In this document: positions 11,387-21,466 of the stretch, piece by piece | Layout of the letters: each line of letters begins with the position of its first letter | Numbering within the stretch: the stretch's first letter is position 1 | DNA from: Psychrobacillus vulpis | GTDB lineage: Bacteria > Bacillota > Bacilli > Bacillales_A > Planococcaceae | Assembly (NCBI RefSeq): GCF_006861825.1 | Contig: NZ_VDGI01000008.1 | Location: 409 to 64,408 of the forward strand | DNA: 64,000 bases | Direction: 5' to 3' | The notes under the pieces: model-generated | Told to the model about the DNA's origin: nothing | What the model saw: the letters and a program-made list of their open reading frames with translations, nothing else | Databases searched by the model: none | Made by a program: the position numbers and the translations under genes

Positions 11387-12157
11387 TTGAAAAAAAGATT
11401 ATCATTAGTGTTTTTACTAATAGTAGCAACTGGATTACTTGCCGGTTGTTCGGAATTTGACCAACCAATTTATGCAGATTCAGAAGGTTTTTGGAATCAG
11501 TATATTGTTTGGCCTTTAGTTTCTGCGATTACATTTTTTAAAGATTTACTAGGCACGTATGGTTTAGGTATCATCACGGTAACTATTATTATACGTTTAG
11601 TAATTCTACCTTTAATGATCAAACAAACAAAAAGCTCCAAAAATATGCAGGAAGTTCAACCAGAATTAAAGAAGTTAAAAGAGAAGTACAGTTCTAAAGA
11701 TGCTGTAACACAACAAAAGTATCAACAAGAAATGATGGCTCTTTTTAAAGAAAGAGGAATCAATCCAGCTGCTGGATGTTTACCAGTTTTCATTCAAATG
11801 CCAATTCTTATCGGTTTCTACCATGCAATTAGTCGGATGAATAACACACCAGAAATTAATTTAGGTAGTTTTTTAGGCTTTGCATTAGCAGATCCAAGTA
11901 TTATCCTTGCAATTCTTGCAGGAGTGATGCAATTCATCGTTCTGCGCACAGGTCCTGCAATGGATAATCCTCAAATGAAAATAATGATGTATATTATGCC
12001 GTTTATGATTATGGGGTTTGGTATTGTATTACCCGCAGCATTAACGCTATATTGGGTTGTCGGAAATATAATCTCTATTATTCAAAATTTATTCATTTAT
12101 AAACCTTGGAACAAACCAAAGGCTGAATCAGTCAAATCGGGAGGGGCAAAAAAATGA
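11387..12157 (+). CDS. spoIIIJ: Membrane protein insertase YidC/Oxa1 (SpoIIIJ)
   Basis: 256 aa from a TTG start, with GGGGGA just upstream. A lipoprotein signal ends LLAGC (lipidated Cys21), followed by about five membrane segments and a basic tail. The 60KD_IMP/YidC domain includes YGLGIITVTIIIRLVILP and FQMPILIGFYHA-like helices. YidC proteins insert and fold membrane proteins; in B. subtilis SpoIIIJ is the vegetative paralogue and is also needed for forespore sigma-G activity. It overlaps jag by 4 nt (ATGA), indicating coupled translation. Confidence 0.96.
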   Translation: MKKRLSLVFLLIVATGLLAGCSEFDQPIYADSEGFWNQYIVWPLVSAITFFKDLLGTYGLGIITVTIIIRLVILPLMIKQTKSSKNMQEVQPELKKLKEKYSSKDAVTQQKYQQEMMALFKERGINPAAGCLPVFIQMPILIGFYHAISRMNNTPEINLGSFLGFALADPSIILAILAGVMQFIVLRTGPAMDNPQMKIMMYIMPFMIMGFGIVLPAALTLYWVVGNIISIIQNLFIYKPWNKPKAESVKSGGAKK

Positions 12158-12891
12158 ATCAGATTACGCAAACTGCACCTACAAAAGAAGAAGCTATAAC
12201 TGTTGCATTAGAAAAACTTGGGGTAACAAAACAAGAAGTAACAATTACAGTGTTAAATGAAGGTAAAAAGGGTTTTCTAGGATTTGGAGTTAAGCCTGCA
12301 GTTGTACAAGTAACTGTTCTTAAAAATGAAGAAAAAATAGTAGAAGAAGTTCCACAACAAGTAGAAGAAGTAATAAAAGAAGAAAAAAATATATCCACTA
12401 CCACTTTTGGTGAGGTGGAACATATAGAAGGCACAAACGATCAAGCAATTGAAGAAACAATTCAATACGTAATGGAAATTGCTAAAGAAATGAATATCGA
12501 TGATTTAACAGTTGATCAAAAAAGAGAAGGGAAATTTGTACACCTTCACTTAAATAGTAAAAAAGCTGCTCTATTAATCGGAAAAAGAGGACAAACACTA
12601 AATGCTCTTGAAAGTTTATCTCAGTTAGTTGCCAATAAGTTTTCCAATTCATTCATCATTATTAAATTGGACGTTGGAAACTACCGTGAGCGTAGACAAG
12701 AATCGTTAGAACAATTAGCAGAACGAATGGCAGATAAAGCAGTAAGAACTGGGAATAAAGTAGAATTTGAGCCAATGTCCTCTTTTGAAAGAAAAATTAT
12801 TCATAATGCATTATCCGTTCGAGTGGATATTGAAACTTACTCGGTCGGAACAGACCCAAATCGATATTTAGTTATCGAACCAATAAAATAA
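12154..12891 (+). CDS. jag: RNA-binding protein Jag/KhpB (Jag-N, KH, R3H)
   Basis: 245 aa, longer than B. subtilis Jag (208) owing to a Glu/Val-rich linker. The N-terminal Jag domain (residues about 1-55) has the KKGFLGFG motif; a KH-like domain has ALLIGKRGQTLNALESL at about 143-159; the C-terminal R3H domain has FEPMSSFERKIIHNAL. KhpB binds RNA and influences cell elongation and sporulation. Translation is coupled to spoIIIJ through a 4-nt overlap, with GGGAGGGG as ribosome site. A terminator follows. Confidence 0.95.
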   Translation: MNQITQTAPTKEEAITVALEKLGVTKQEVTITVLNEGKKGFLGFGVKPAVVQVTVLKNEEKIVEEVPQQVEEVIKEEKNISTTTFGEVEHIEGTNDQAIEETIQYVMEIAKEMNIDDLTVDQKREGKFVHLHLNSKKAALLIGKRGQTLNALESLSQLVANKFSNSFIIIKLDVGNYRERRQESLEQLAERMADKAVRTGNKVEFEPMSSFERKIIHNALSVRVDIETYSVGTDPNRYLVIEPIK

Positions 12892-12897
12892 TAAAGA

Positions 12898-12930
12898 ACG
12901 GATTTTAGCTGACAATAGGCTGAAATCCGT
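12898..12930 (+). terminator. Terminator after jag
   Basis: Stem ACGGATTTT / AAATCCGT with an inner AGC/GCT pair, followed by TTTTTCTT, 7 nt after the jag stop. It closes the rpmH-rnpA-spoIIIJ-jag unit. Confidence 0.8.
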
Positions 12931-13069
12931 TTTTCTTACTTTTTTAGTAAATTATTTGCTTAATGGTAACTATTTGTTCACATAAAGTAAAGTAACTATG
13001 CTTCTGATTTTAAAGAATTTATGTTATTGTTATATGTTAGATAGTCATGTTCGTTTTTACTTATTCACA

Positions 13070-13078
13070 TGTGGATAA
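13070..13078. other. Isolated consensus DnaA box upstream of mnmE
   Basis: Exact TGTGGATAA, 27 nt before the mnmE start codon and about 2.4 kb from the main oriC clusters. It overlaps the likely leader of the mnmE-mnmG-rsmG operon. Confidence 0.6.
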
Positions 13079-13104
13079 GTAAAAATTTTAGGAGGTGGAC
13101 ACTT

Positions 13105-14490
13105 GTGGAATTCGATACAATAGCAGCTATCTCTACTCCACTTGGAGAAGGGGCTATTGCAATAGTAAGACTAAGCGGAACTAATGCAATATCCATAGCA
13201 AATAAAGTTTTCCGTTCACCAAACGGAAAAGATTTATTTACCCAAGCATCCCATACGATTCACTACGGTCATTTAGTAGATCCTAAGAAGGATGAAGTAG
13301 TAGAAGAAGTAATGTTATCGCTGATGAAGGGTCCAAAAACTTTTACAAGAGAAGATGTTGTAGAGATTAACTGTCACGGAGGACTTGTAACGGTTAATCG
13401 CGTTTTACAACTTATTTTAATAAATGGTGCACGTTTGGCAGAACCTGGAGAGTTTACGAAACGGGCATTTTTAAATGGAAGAATCGATCTATCACAGGCT
13501 GAAGCTGTCATGGATTTAATAAGAGCAAAAACAGATAAGGCGATGAATGTAGCATTAGGTCAAATGGACGGGCGATTATCTAGACTTATTAAATCATTGA
13601 GGCAAGCATTACTAGAGACATTGGCACAAGTAGAAGTGAATATTGATTATCCAGAATATGATGATGTAGAAGAGATGACTCTTCCATTAATGATTGAAAA
13701 ATCAACATGGGTTCGAGATGAAATAGATAAGCTATTACTAACTTCATCACAAGGAAAAATACTTAGAGAAGGACTTTCAACTGCGATAATTGGAAGACCA
13801 AATGTAGGGAAGTCATCTCTTTTAAATAGTTTGATTCAAGAAAATAAAGCAATTGTTACGGATATAGCAGGAACAACGAGAGACATTATAGAAGAGTATG
13901 TAAATGTACGTGGAGTTCCATTAAAATTAGTAGATACTGCCGGAATTCGTGAAACAGAAGATATAGTGGAACGAATTGGGGTAGAAAAGTCAAGACAAGT
14001 ACTAAATGAAGCAGATCTAATTTTATTAGTTTTAAATAATGCCGAGCAACTTACAGAAGAAGATAGAAGGCTGTTTAAAACAATTGAAGATATGGATAGC
14101 ATCATTATTATTAATAAAACAGACTTACCAACCGAAATTGACGTCGACGAAGTGAAACAATTAGCAGGAAATAAGCGAGTTGTTACAACTTCTTTACTAA
14201 AAGAAGAAGGAGTCGATGAACTAGAAGAAGCAATTGCTTCTTTATTCTTCGAGGGTACAATTGAAGCATCGGATTTAACATATGTGTCAAATGCACGACA
14301 TATCTCATTATTGCATTTATCGAAATCAACCATTACGGATGCAATTGAAGCAGCACAAAGTGATGTGCCAGTTGATATGATTCAAATAGATGTGACAAGA
14401 ACTTGGGAAATATTAGGTGAAATTATAGGAGATACAGTAGAAGAAAGCCTAATAGATCAGTTGTTTGCACAATTTTGTTTAGGAAAATAA
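13105..14490 (+). CDS. mnmE: tRNA modification GTPase MnmE
   Basis: 461 aa from a GTG start (459 in B. subtilis). With MnmG it builds the 5-carboxymethylaminomethyl group on wobble uridine 34 of some tRNAs. The N-terminal folate-binding domain begins [19 protein letters not shown]; the GTPase domain has G1 GRPNVGKS (residues 230-237), DIAGTTRD and [10 protein letters not shown]; the C-terminus is the required C(L)GK motif. An ATG 36 nt upstream is open, but GTG 13105 has GGAGGTGG correctly spaced and matches the family N-terminus. It heads an mnmE-mnmG-rsmG run. Confidence 0.97.
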   Translation: MEFDTIAAISTPLGEGAIAIVRLSGTNAISIANKVFRSPNGKDLFTQASHTIHYGHLVDPKKDEVVEEVMLSLMKGPKTFTREDVVEINCHGGLVTVNRVLQLILINGARLAEPGEFTKRAFLNGRIDLSQAEAVMDLIRAKTDKAMNVALGQMDGRLSRLIKSLRQALLETLAQVEVNIDYPEYDDVEEMTLPLMIEKSTWVRDEIDKLLLTSSQGKILREGLSTAIIGRPNVGKSSLLNSLIQENKAIVTDIAGTTRDIIEEYVNVRGVPLKLVDTAGIRETEDIVERIGVEKSRQVLNEADLILLVLNNAEQLTEEDRRLFKTIEDMDSIIIINKTDLPTEIDVDEVKQLAGNKRVVTTSLLKEEGVDELEEAIASLFFEGTIEASDLTYVSNARHISLLHLSKSTITDAIEAAQSDVPVDMIQIDVTRTWEILGEIIGDTVEESLIDQLFAQFCLGK

Positions 14491-14512
14491 ATTATGAAAG
14501 GAAGAAACGAAC

Positions 14513-16402
14513 ATGCCAAACTTTGAAGCAGGCAAGTTCGATGTGATTGTTGTTGGAGCAGGACATGCAGGTGTGGAAGCAGCACTAGCAGCTGCTAAAA
14601 TGGGTGCAAAAACGCTTGTTTTAACAATAAATCTTGATATGATTGCATTTATGCCATGTAATCCATCCATCGGAGGGCCGGCGAAAGGAATTGTTGTGCG
14701 TGAAATTGACGCATTAGGCGGGGCCATGGGGAAAGTAATAGATAAAACACATATTCAAATGAGAATGTTGAACACAGGGAAAGGACCTGCTGTTCGAGCA
14801 CTACGAGCACAAGCGGATAAAGTGTTATATCAAAATGAAATGAAACGACTTCTTGAAGAACAAGAGAACTTAACAATTCATCAAGCAGTAGTCGAAGAAC
14901 TATTAGTAGAAGATGAAAAAGTTATTGGATTAGTAACACAAGTTGGGGCTATTTACCGCGCGGAAACAGTTATTATTACGACAGGTACATTTTTACGTGG
15001 TGAAATAATAATTGGAGACTTGAAATATTCAAGTGGGCCAAACAACCAGCAGCCATCTATTAAATTGGCGGATAGCATTCGAGAATTAGGTTTTGAATTA
15101 GTCCGTTTTAAAACAGGTACGCCACCGCGAGTAAATAGTAAAACAGTAGATTATAGTAAAACAGAAATTCAACCAGGAGATGATGTTCCAAGAGCATTCA
15201 GTTATGAAACAACTGAATTTATCATGGATCAATTGCCTTGTTGGTTAACATATACAAGTGAAACGACTCATCAGATAATTAATGAAAATTTACATTTATC
15301 TCCTATGTATTCTGGTATGATTAAAGGTACTGGACCTAGATATTGTCCTTCCATTGAAGATAAAGTAGTTCGATTTAATGATAAGCCAAGACACCAAATT
15401 TTCTTAGAACCAGAAGGAAGAAATACACGCGAAGTATATGTCCAAGGATTATCTACAAGTCTTCCGGAGCATGTACAACGTCGTTTGATTGCTTCTGTTC
15501 CAGGACTTGAGAATGCAGAAATGATGCGTGCAGGTTATGCAATTGAGTATGATGCAATTGTCCCAACTCAACTATGGCCTACTTTAGAGACAAAGAAGAT
15601 TAAAAATCTTTATACTGCTGGTCAGATCAATGGTACTTCTGGTTATGAAGAAGCAGCAGGTCAAGGATTAATGGCCGGAATTAATGCAGCACTTCGTGTT
15701 TTGAAAAAAGACGAAATAGTATTGAGTAGATCAGACGCGTATATCGGTGTATTAATAGATGACTTAGTTACAAAAGGAACAAATGAACCTTATCGTCTAT
15801 TAACATCACGCGCGGAATACCGATTATTACTACGTCACGATAATGCTGATTTACGACTTCTTGAAATAGGTTTCCAAATTGGTCTTGTACCACAAGAACG
15901 TTATGAAAAGTTTTTAGGTAAAAAACAACGAATTGAAGATGAATTAAGTCGTTTACGTAACTTAATGATTAAACCAAATGAAACAACTCAAGCACTAATT
16001 CGTAGTGTAGAAGGAAGCGAATTAAAAGATGGTATTCGTGCAGCAGATTTACTAAAACGTACAGAAATGAACTACGATTTAGTTGGTCAATTAGTACCTT
16101 CTGAAATTGAGTTAACTTTAGAAGAGAAAGAACAAGTAGAAATTCAAGTGAAATATGAAGGGTATATTGAAAAATCTCTTCAGCAAGTAGAAAAACTTAA
16201 AAAAATGGAAGACAAAAAAATACCTGACCAAATTGATTATAATGCAATTTCAGGAATAGCAACGGAAGCTAAACAAAAATTAAAACAAGTACGCCCATTG
16301 TCTATTGCACAGGCATCTAGAATTTCAGGAGTAAATCCAGCGGATATTTCAATTCTACTTATTTATATTGAACAAGGAAAAATTGCAAAAATAACTGGAT
16401 AG
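14513..16402 (+). CDS. mnmG: tRNA uridine-5-carboxymethylaminomethyl synthesis enzyme MnmG
   Basis: 629 aa (628 in B. subtilis). FAD-dependent partner of MnmE. The FAD-binding GxGxxG is [19 protein letters not shown] at about residues 13-31; the family signatures [18 protein letters not shown] ([17 protein letters not shown]) and [17 protein letters not shown] are present. The C-terminal helical domain binds tRNA and MnmE. The start has GAAAGGAAG upstream. It is 22 nt after mnmE and 23 nt before rsmG. Confidence 0.98.
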   Translation: MPNFEAGKFDVIVVGAGHAGVEAALAAAKMGAKTLVLTINLDMIAFMPCNPSIGGPAKGIVVREIDALGGAMGKVIDKTHIQMRMLNTGKGPAVRALRAQADKVLYQNEMKRLLEEQENLTIHQAVVEELLVEDEKVIGLVTQVGAIYRAETVIITTGTFLRGEIIIGDLKYSSGPNNQQPSIKLADSIRELGFELVRFKTGTPPRVNSKTVDYSKTEIQPGDDVPRAFSYETTEFIMDQLPCWLTYTSETTHQIINENLHLSPMYSGMIKGTGPRYCPSIEDKVVRFNDKPRHQIFLEPEGRNTREVYVQGLSTSLPEHVQRRLIASVPGLENAEMMRAGYAIEYDAIVPTQLWPTLETKKIKNLYTAGQINGTSGYEEAAGQGLMAGINAALRVLKKDEIVLSRSDAYIGVLIDDLVTKGTNEPYRLLTSRAEYRLLLRHDNADLRLLEIGFQIGLVPQERYEKFLGKKQRIEDELSRLRNLMIKPNETTQALIRSVEGSELKDGIRAADLLKRTEMNYDLVGQLVPSEIELTLEEKEQVEIQVKYEGYIEKSLQQVEKLKKMEDKKIPDQIDYNAISGIATEAKQKLKQVRPLSIAQASRISGVNPADISILLIYIEQGKIAKITG

Positions 16403-16425
16403 TCTAAATTGATAAGGAGAGCTAC

Positions 16426-17142
16426 ATGAACGAGGAACAATTTATTCAATCCCTGCATGAAAAAGGAATTGAACTAACTTCGAAACAAGTACAGCAATTC
16501 AGAAAGTATTTTGAACTACTTGTTGAATGGAACGAAAAAATGAATTTAACGGCAATTACTGATAAACCATCTGTTTATTTAAAGCATTTTTTTGATTCTA
16601 TAAGTGCATCTTTTTACGAAAATTTTGATGGCTCTTTCTCTGTTTGCGATGTTGGGGCAGGGGCTGGTTTTCCAAGTATTCCTTTAAAAATTTGTTTCCC
16701 TAATTTGAAGGTCACTATAGTTGACTCATTGAATAAAAGAATTCAATTTTTAACTCATTTAAGTAAGGAATTACAATTATCGGACGTAAATTTTGTACAT
16801 GCACGAGCAGAAGAGTTCGGACAAAATGTTGAATATAGAGAAAAATATGATATTGTTACAGCAAGGGCTGTTGCAAGACTTTCTGTTCTGGCAGAACTAT
16901 GTGTACCGCTTGTTAAAGTAGGTGGTAAATTCATAGCTATGAAAGCATCGAGTGCGTCAGATGAATTAAAAGATGCCAAAAAAGCAATTGAGGTTTTAGG
17001 ATCTGAAAAAAGTGCTGAGTATTCCTTTCTTTTACCGATGGAAGATAGTGAAAGAACGTTATATGTCTTTTCTAAAACAAAGAGCACACCGAAAAGATAC
17101 CCTCGAAAACCAGGTATTCCAAACAAAACACCTATTACTTAA
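16426..17142 (+). CDS. rsmG: 16S rRNA (guanine-N7)-methyltransferase RsmG
   Basis: 238 aa (239 in B. subtilis). SAM-dependent methyltransferase that makes m7G near position 527 of 16S rRNA; its loss gives low-level streptomycin resistance. The SAM-binding motif is [16 protein letters not shown] at about residues 69-84; the family motif [11 protein letters not shown] and [14 protein letters not shown] are present. The ribosome site is AAGGAG. It is the last gene before noc, and a parS site lies 8 nt past its stop. Confidence 0.97.
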   Translation: MNEEQFIQSLHEKGIELTSKQVQQFRKYFELLVEWNEKMNLTAITDKPSVYLKHFFDSISASFYENFDGSFSVCDVGAGAGFPSIPLKICFPNLKVTIVDSLNKRIQFLTHLSKELQLSDVNFVHARAEEFGQNVEYREKYDIVTARAVARLSVLAELCVPLVKVGGKFIAMKASSASDELKDAKKAIEVLGSEKSAEYSFLLPMEDSERTLYVFSKTKSTPKRYPRKPGIPNKTPIT

Positions 17143-17149
17143 TGAGGAA

Positions 17150-17165
17150 CGTTCCACGTGAAACA
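17150..17165. other. parS site between rsmG and noc
   Basis: CGTTCCACGTGAAACA matches the parS consensus TGTTNCACGTGAAACA at 15 of 16 positions (only the first base differs). It is in the intergenic region just upstream of noc. Confidence 0.85.
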
Positions 17166-17233
17166 TTTATAGTATTGTAATTTTTATCGTGAATATTTAG
17201 TGTACAGAGTTTCTAAAAGGTGGTGCTTGTTAG

Positions 17234-18106
17234 ATGAAAAGTCCTTTTTCACGTTTTTTTGGAGGTTCCGAAAAGCAAGGACAGGATGAAATTGTGGCGA
17301 CTACACAAAATCATTTAGAAGAAGTAGTGAATGTGGCAATTGAAAAAATAGTGCCGAATAGATATCAGCCTAGAACAGTTTTTGATGATGATAAAATTGA
17401 AGAATTGGCTAGAACTATTCATACTCATGGTGTCATTCAACCTATCGTAATCCGTAAAATGGATGATGAAAAATATGAAATTATTGCTGGTGAACGTCGA
17501 TTTAGAGCAATGACAAAACTACAATGGGCAGAAGTACCAGCAATCATTCGTAATCTAAGCGACAAAGAAACTGCTTCTATTGCTTTAATTGAAAACTTAC
17601 AAAGAGAAGAGTTAACTGCAATAGAAGAGGCAGTCGCTTACCAAAAATTATTGAAGCTTCACGAATTAACACAAGAAGCATTAGCTCAACGTCTTGGAAA
17701 AGGACAATCTACTGTTGCAAATAAACTAAGATTATTAAAGTTACCAGAAGAGGTTCAAGAATCTATACTGAAAAAAGAGCTTTCTGAAAGACACGCTCGA
17801 GCTTTAATGTCTATAAAAGAAAAAGAAATTCAAATTCAATTAATGAATTTGGCAATAGAACAACATTGGAACGTAAAACAGCTAGAAGAGAAAGTAGAGG
17901 AACTCCAAAATCCTCCTAGTAAGGAAGAAAAAAAATCTCCAAAATCAAAAAGAAAAGCAGTAAGTAAAGATGTTCGAATTGCATTAAATACAATCAAACA
18001 TTCTTTATCGATGGTAACTAAAAGTGGAATAAACATAAAAACAGAAGAAGAAGATACAGAAGAATTTTATCAAATCACAGTAAGAATACCTAAAAAGAAA
18101 TCATAA
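17234..18106 (+). CDS. noc: Nucleoid occlusion protein Noc
   Basis: 290 aa. ParB-family CTPase that spreads from its own binding sites and blocks division-septum assembly over the nucleoid. The N-terminus [11 protein letters not shown] is the amphipathic membrane-targeting helix typical of Noc and absent from Spo0J. The CTP-binding motifs GERRFRAM (about 85-92) and ENLQREE follow, then the HTH with [17 protein letters not shown]. Noc rather than ParB is supported by the N-terminal helix and the position between rsmG and soj. The ribosome site is AAGGTGG. A terminator follows. Confidence 0.94.
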   Translation: MKSPFSRFFGGSEKQGQDEIVATTQNHLEEVVNVAIEKIVPNRYQPRTVFDDDKIEELARTIHTHGVIQPIVIRKMDDEKYEIIAGERRFRAMTKLQWAEVPAIIRNLSDKETASIALIENLQREELTAIEEAVAYQKLLKLHELTQEALAQRLGKGQSTVANKLRLLKLPEEVQESILKKELSERHARALMSIKEKEIQIQLMNLAIEQHWNVKQLEEKVEELQNPPSKEEKKSPKSKRKAVSKDVRIALNTIKHSLSMVTKSGINIKTEEEDTEEFYQITVRIPKKKS

Positions 18107-18125
18107 CATATATATATTTTATTGA

Positions 18126-18151
18126 AACTCTCACAAATAACTGTGAGAGTT
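18126..18151 (+). terminator. Terminator after noc
   Basis: Perfect 10-bp stem AACTCTCACA / TGTGAGAGTT with a 6-nt loop, then TTTTTT, 20 nt after the noc stop. Confidence 0.9.
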
Positions 18152-18244
18152 TTTTTATTGTAACAAGAATAACATCCAAAATTCTTTGAAAGTTTGATAG
18201 AATGAAATATAGTAAGTATAAATGACGTGGAAGTAGGTGCAAGA

Positions 18245-19006
18245 GTGGGAAGAATTATTGCAATAGCGAATCAAAAAGGTGGGGTAGGGAAGACAACTAC
18301 ATCGGTGAACTTAAGTGCCTGCCTTGCATATTTAGGAAAGAAAGTATTACTTGTAGATATTGATCCACAAGGAAATGCTTCGAGTGGTGTAGGAGTTAAT
18401 AAAGGTGATGTCACTCATTGTATATACGATGTCTTAATAGATGATGTAAATGTGTTAGAAACAATTCTAGAGACAAAAGTGGAAAACTTACATATAGTTC
18501 CTGCAACAATCTCATTAGCAGGTGCAGAGTTAGAACTAGTTTCTACTATTTCAAGAGAAGTAAGACTCAAAAAAGCGCTTCAAGAAGTGAAAGATAAGTA
18601 CGATTACATCATTATAGATTGTCCACCATCATTGGGATTGTTGACGATTAACTCTTTAACGGCATCCGATGCGATTATAATTCCTGTACAATGTGAATTC
18701 TATGCATTAGAAGGTTTAAGTCAGTTATTAAGTACAATTAGACTTGTACAGAAGCATTTAAATAAGAGTTTGGAGATAGATGGAGTCTTGCTTACTATGT
18801 TTGATGCTCGTACAAATTTGGGAATTCAAGTAATTGAAGAAGTGAAAAAATATTTCCAAGAAAAAGTATATAAAACTATTATTCCTAGAAATGTTCGTCT
18901 AAGTGAAGCACCTAGCCACGGTGAACCAATTATTATTTATGATCCAAAGTCAAGAGGAGCAGAAGTATACTTAGATTTAGCAAAGGAAGTGATTCGCAAT
19001 GGCTAA
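18245..19006 (+). CDS. soj: Chromosome partitioning ATPase Soj (ParA)
   Basis: 253 aa from a GTG start, identical in length to B. subtilis Soj. ParA-type deviant Walker ATPase: QKGGVGKTTTSVNL with K11 and K16, then IIIDCPPSLGLLTINSL. It acts with Spo0J in origin segregation and regulates DnaA. An upstream in-frame GTG (18227) would add six residues, but GTG 18245 has AGGTG six nt upstream and matches MGKIIAI-type N-termini. It overlaps spo0J by 8 nt. Confidence 0.96.
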   Translation: MGRIIAIANQKGGVGKTTTSVNLSACLAYLGKKVLLVDIDPQGNASSGVGVNKGDVTHCIYDVLIDDVNVLETILETKVENLHIVPATISLAGAELELVSTISREVRLKKALQEVKDKYDYIIIDCPPSLGLLTINSLTASDAIIIPVQCEFYALEGLSQLLSTIRLVQKHLNKSLEIDGVLLTMFDARTNLGIQVIEEVKKYFQEKVYKTIIPRNVRLSEAPSHGEPIIIYDPKSRGAEVYLDLAKEVIRNG

Positions 19007-19838
19007 AGGATTAGGTAAAGGAATTAACGCATTATTTCCAGGGGAAGATCTAAATGAAACTGAGAAAGTTGAGCAGATAGCTCTTGAAAAAATTAAACCA
19101 AACCCTTTCCAACCAAGAAAAATATTCGATGAAGAGGCTATGAAGGATCTTTCTGAATCCATAAAAGAACATGGAGTTCTACAGCCAATTATACTTCGAA
19201 AAAAAGGTTCTAAATATGAAATAGTAGTAGGAGAAAGAAGATTTAGAGCATCTGAATTAGCTGGTTTAGATGAAATCCCTGCTGTTATAAGAGAATTAAA
19301 TGATCAACAAATGATGGAAATTGCTATTTTAGAAAATCTTCAAAGAGAAGATTTGACTCCTATCGAGGAAGCAGAAGCCTATCAAAATTTAATGGAAAAC
19401 TTAAGTTTAACACAAGAACAACTTGCATTTCGATTAGGAAAAAGCCGTCCGCACATTGCAAACCATATAAGATTACTAACACTTCCAGAGGAAGTTAGAA
19501 ATTCAATTTCTAGTGGTGAGTTAACTATGGGACATGGTAAGGCATTATTAGGATTAAAAAAGAAAAAGAATATACCTCTTATAATGGTAAAAACAATTAA
19601 AGAAAAACTAAATGTTCGTCAATTAGAAGCATTAGTACAGCGTTTAAATGATAATGTTCCACGTGAAACAACTAAAACAGAGAAAAAAGATATATTTACA
19701 GTAGAAAAAGAATCTGAATTAAGAGAATTATTTGGTACGGGTGTTTCTATTACTAAAAATAAAAATAAAGGGAAAATAGAAATAGAATTTTATTCAGATG
19801 ACGATTTAGAAAGAATATTACAACTATTAGAAAATTAA
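18999..19838 (+). CDS. spo0J: Chromosome partitioning protein Spo0J (ParB)
   Basis: 279 aa (282 in B. subtilis). ParB CTPase clamp that loads at parS, spreads, recruits SMC and controls Soj. The N-terminus MAKGLGKGINALFP is the Soj-interacting peptide; GERRFRAS and ENLQREDLTPIEEAEAY are CTP-binding motifs; LGKSRPHIANHIRLLTLP is the parS-binding HTH. The reading frame contains a perfect parS site (19655-19670), as in B. subtilis. Translation is coupled to soj by overlap. Confidence 0.97.
   Translation: MAKGLGKGINALFPGEDLNETEKVEQIALEKIKPNPFQPRKIFDEEAMKDLSESIKEHGVLQPIILRKKGSKYEIVVGERRFRASELAGLDEIPAVIRELNDQQMMEIAILENLQREDLTPIEEAEAYQNLMENLSLTQEQLAFRLGKSRPHIANHIRLLTLPEEVRNSISSGELTMGHGKALLGLKKKKNIPLIMVKTIKEKLNVRQLEALVQRLNDNVPRETTKTEKKDIFTVEKESELRELFGTGVSITKNKNKGKIEIEFYSDDDLERILQLLEN
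19655..19670. other. parS site within spo0J
   Basis: TGTTCCACGTGAAACA, a 16/16 match to the Bacillus parS consensus and a near-perfect palindrome, inside the spo0J coding sequence. It is the strongest of the three sites seen here. Confidence 0.95.
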
Positions 19839-19844
19839 AAGTGA

Positions 19845-19872
19845 CCTATTTCTAGTTGTACCTAGAAATAGG
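19845..19872 (+). terminator. Terminator after spo0J
   Basis: 11-bp stem CCTATTTCTAG / CTAGAAATAGG with a 6-nt loop, followed by TTATCTTTTTA, 7 nt past the stop. Confidence 0.85.
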
Positions 19873-19927
19873 TTATCTTTTTAAAGAATATGAAAGTATA
19901 TAAGTTTATAGAATGGATTCAGTTCCA

Positions 19928-20616
19928 AGCGGACGCTTTCCGCGGGCGTTGCCACAGCCTCCTCGCTTCGAGGCCACTGAAAAAGTGTTATTCTAATAAA
20001 TTTTCTATCAAATAGGCGTTAAGAGAATTTATCGCTTTGGCATTTGCTTTCCGCGGGCGAGCGACGAGCCTCCTCCTTCGCTCTGCTTCGTGCGGGGTCT
20101 CGTCTGTCTCGCTTTCCCGCAGGAGTCTCATGTGTCGCGCTAAATTCTCTTAAATAATCCAGCAAAAGATCATACAAAAATACTAATTCGATTTTTTCAG
20201 TGGCCTGCTCGCACAGCTGGCGGGTCTTCGACTAACGCTTATCCCGCAGGAGTCGCCGCTTTTCTCTACATCCTTGTTGTATAGAAAAATGTATTCATGC
20301 TCTTTCTAATCTAGTATTTTTACGGAGTACTTACTTCTATATTCTAATAAATTTTTATCAAATAGTCCTAAGAGAATTTATCGCTTTGGCATTCGCTTTC
20401 CGCGGGCGAGCGACGAGCCTCCTCCTTCGCTCTGCTTCGTGCGGGGTCTCGTCTGTCTCGCTTTCCCGCAGGAGTCTCATGCGTCGCGCTAAATTCTCTA
20501 AAATAAATACAGCAAATAGTTCCTACAAAAATACTAATTCGAGTTTTTCAGTACCCTCGAGGTACGAACGAGGAGGCTTGGCGATTAGTCAGCGGAAAGC
20601 GAGTTCATGCTTCGGA
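19928..20616. repeat. Nested GC-rich palindromic repeats, two core copies
   Basis: This 920-nt gene-free gap after spo0J is filled by GC-rich repeats in AT-rich DNA. Two almost identical cores, 20022-20150 and 20371-20499, are bounded by inverted arms AGAGAATTTA / TAAATTCTCT and contain CTTTCCGCGGGCG, GAGCCTCCTCC, GCGGGGTCTCGTC and CCCGCAGGAGTC. Core 1 with its AT-rich flanks is bounded by CCACTGAAAAA (19974) and TTTTTTCAGTGG (20193-20203). Outside those lie the split halves of another, diverged element (19931-19973 and 20204-20260). So one copy appears inserted in another. A short spurious frame (20386-20628) runs through core 2 and is not a gene. Confidence 0.85.
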
Positions 20617-20758
20617 AAACAACAGTGAAGAACAAAATGCATTTAAAGGGCGCTTTTCTAAAAAGTTAGTATAAAATTTTCGTTTTAGAAATGATTTGCT
20701 TTACGTTTAAGAATATCAATTGCTCTTCTATTTCTAAATAAGGGAATGAGGAATAGGG

Positions 20759-21466
20759 ATGGTTTTACTAGGTACAATTGTTAATGCGATACTAATTATT
20801 GTTGGCTCGATTATCGGTAGATTTCTAAAAGATATTCCTGAAAATATGAAGCAGACAGTTATGAATGCAATAGGTATTGCAATTGCCGTCTTAGGTATAC
20901 AAATGGGATTTAAAAGTAATAACTTTGTAATAGTCATCATTTGTATAGTGTTAGGAGGAGTTCTAGGTGAATGGATTGACCTAGACAAATGGTTAAATAG
21001 ACTAGGTAATTATGTAGAGAAAAAATTCGGTTCTAAAGCAGCACAAGGCGGCAGTATCGCGCAAGGATTTGTTACAGGTACATTAATATTCGTAATCGGT
21101 GCAATGGGAGTATTAGGTGCGTTAAATAGCGGTCTACAAAATGATCATGAATTATTAATTAGTAAAGGAATAATAGATGGATTTACTTCCATCATCCTTG
21201 CAGCAACATTAGGTATTGGAGTTCTATTATCAGCGATACCTGTAGCAATCTATCAAGGTGCTATCGCATTATTTGCTACTCAAATTACAAAAATAATTCC
21301 AGAAGCTGCTCTTGATTTATTTCTTCAAGAGATGACAGCCACTGGAGGAATTATGATCATAGCGATAGGGTTAAATCTACTTGGTTTAACAAAAATAAGA
21401 GTGGCAAATCTTCTCCCAAGCTTAGTTATAGTTGCGATTGCTGTTACTTTTATTTATAATTTTTAA
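20759..21466 (+). CDS. DUF554 family membrane protein (YdfK-like)
   Basis: 235 aa, about seven hydrophobic segments. It begins MVLLGTIVNAILIIVGSIIG and contains GVLGEWIDLDKWLNRLG and FVTGTLIFVIGAMGVLGAL, typical of DUF554 proteins (E. coli YqgA, B. subtilis YdfK). They are presumed inner-membrane transporters or channels of unknown substrate. The ribosome site is GAGGAA. Its 3' end overlaps the convergent yyaC gene by 45 bp. Confidence 0.9.
   Translation: MVLLGTIVNAILIIVGSIIGRFLKDIPENMKQTVMNAIGIAIAVLGIQMGFKSNNFVIVIICIVLGGVLGEWIDLDKWLNRLGNYVEKKFGSKAAQGGSIAQGFVTGTLIFVIGAMGVLGALNSGLQNDHELLISKGIIDGFTSIILAATLGIGVLLSAIPVAIYQGAIALFATQITKIIPEAALDLFLQEMTATGGIMIIAIGLNLLGLTKIRVANLLPSLVIVAIAVTFIYNF

Noticed and set aside
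20386-20628. 80-aa open frame in the repeat at 20.4 kb
   Set aside because: It is created by the GC-rich palindromic repeat, has no ribosome site and no homology, and is not kept in the other copies.
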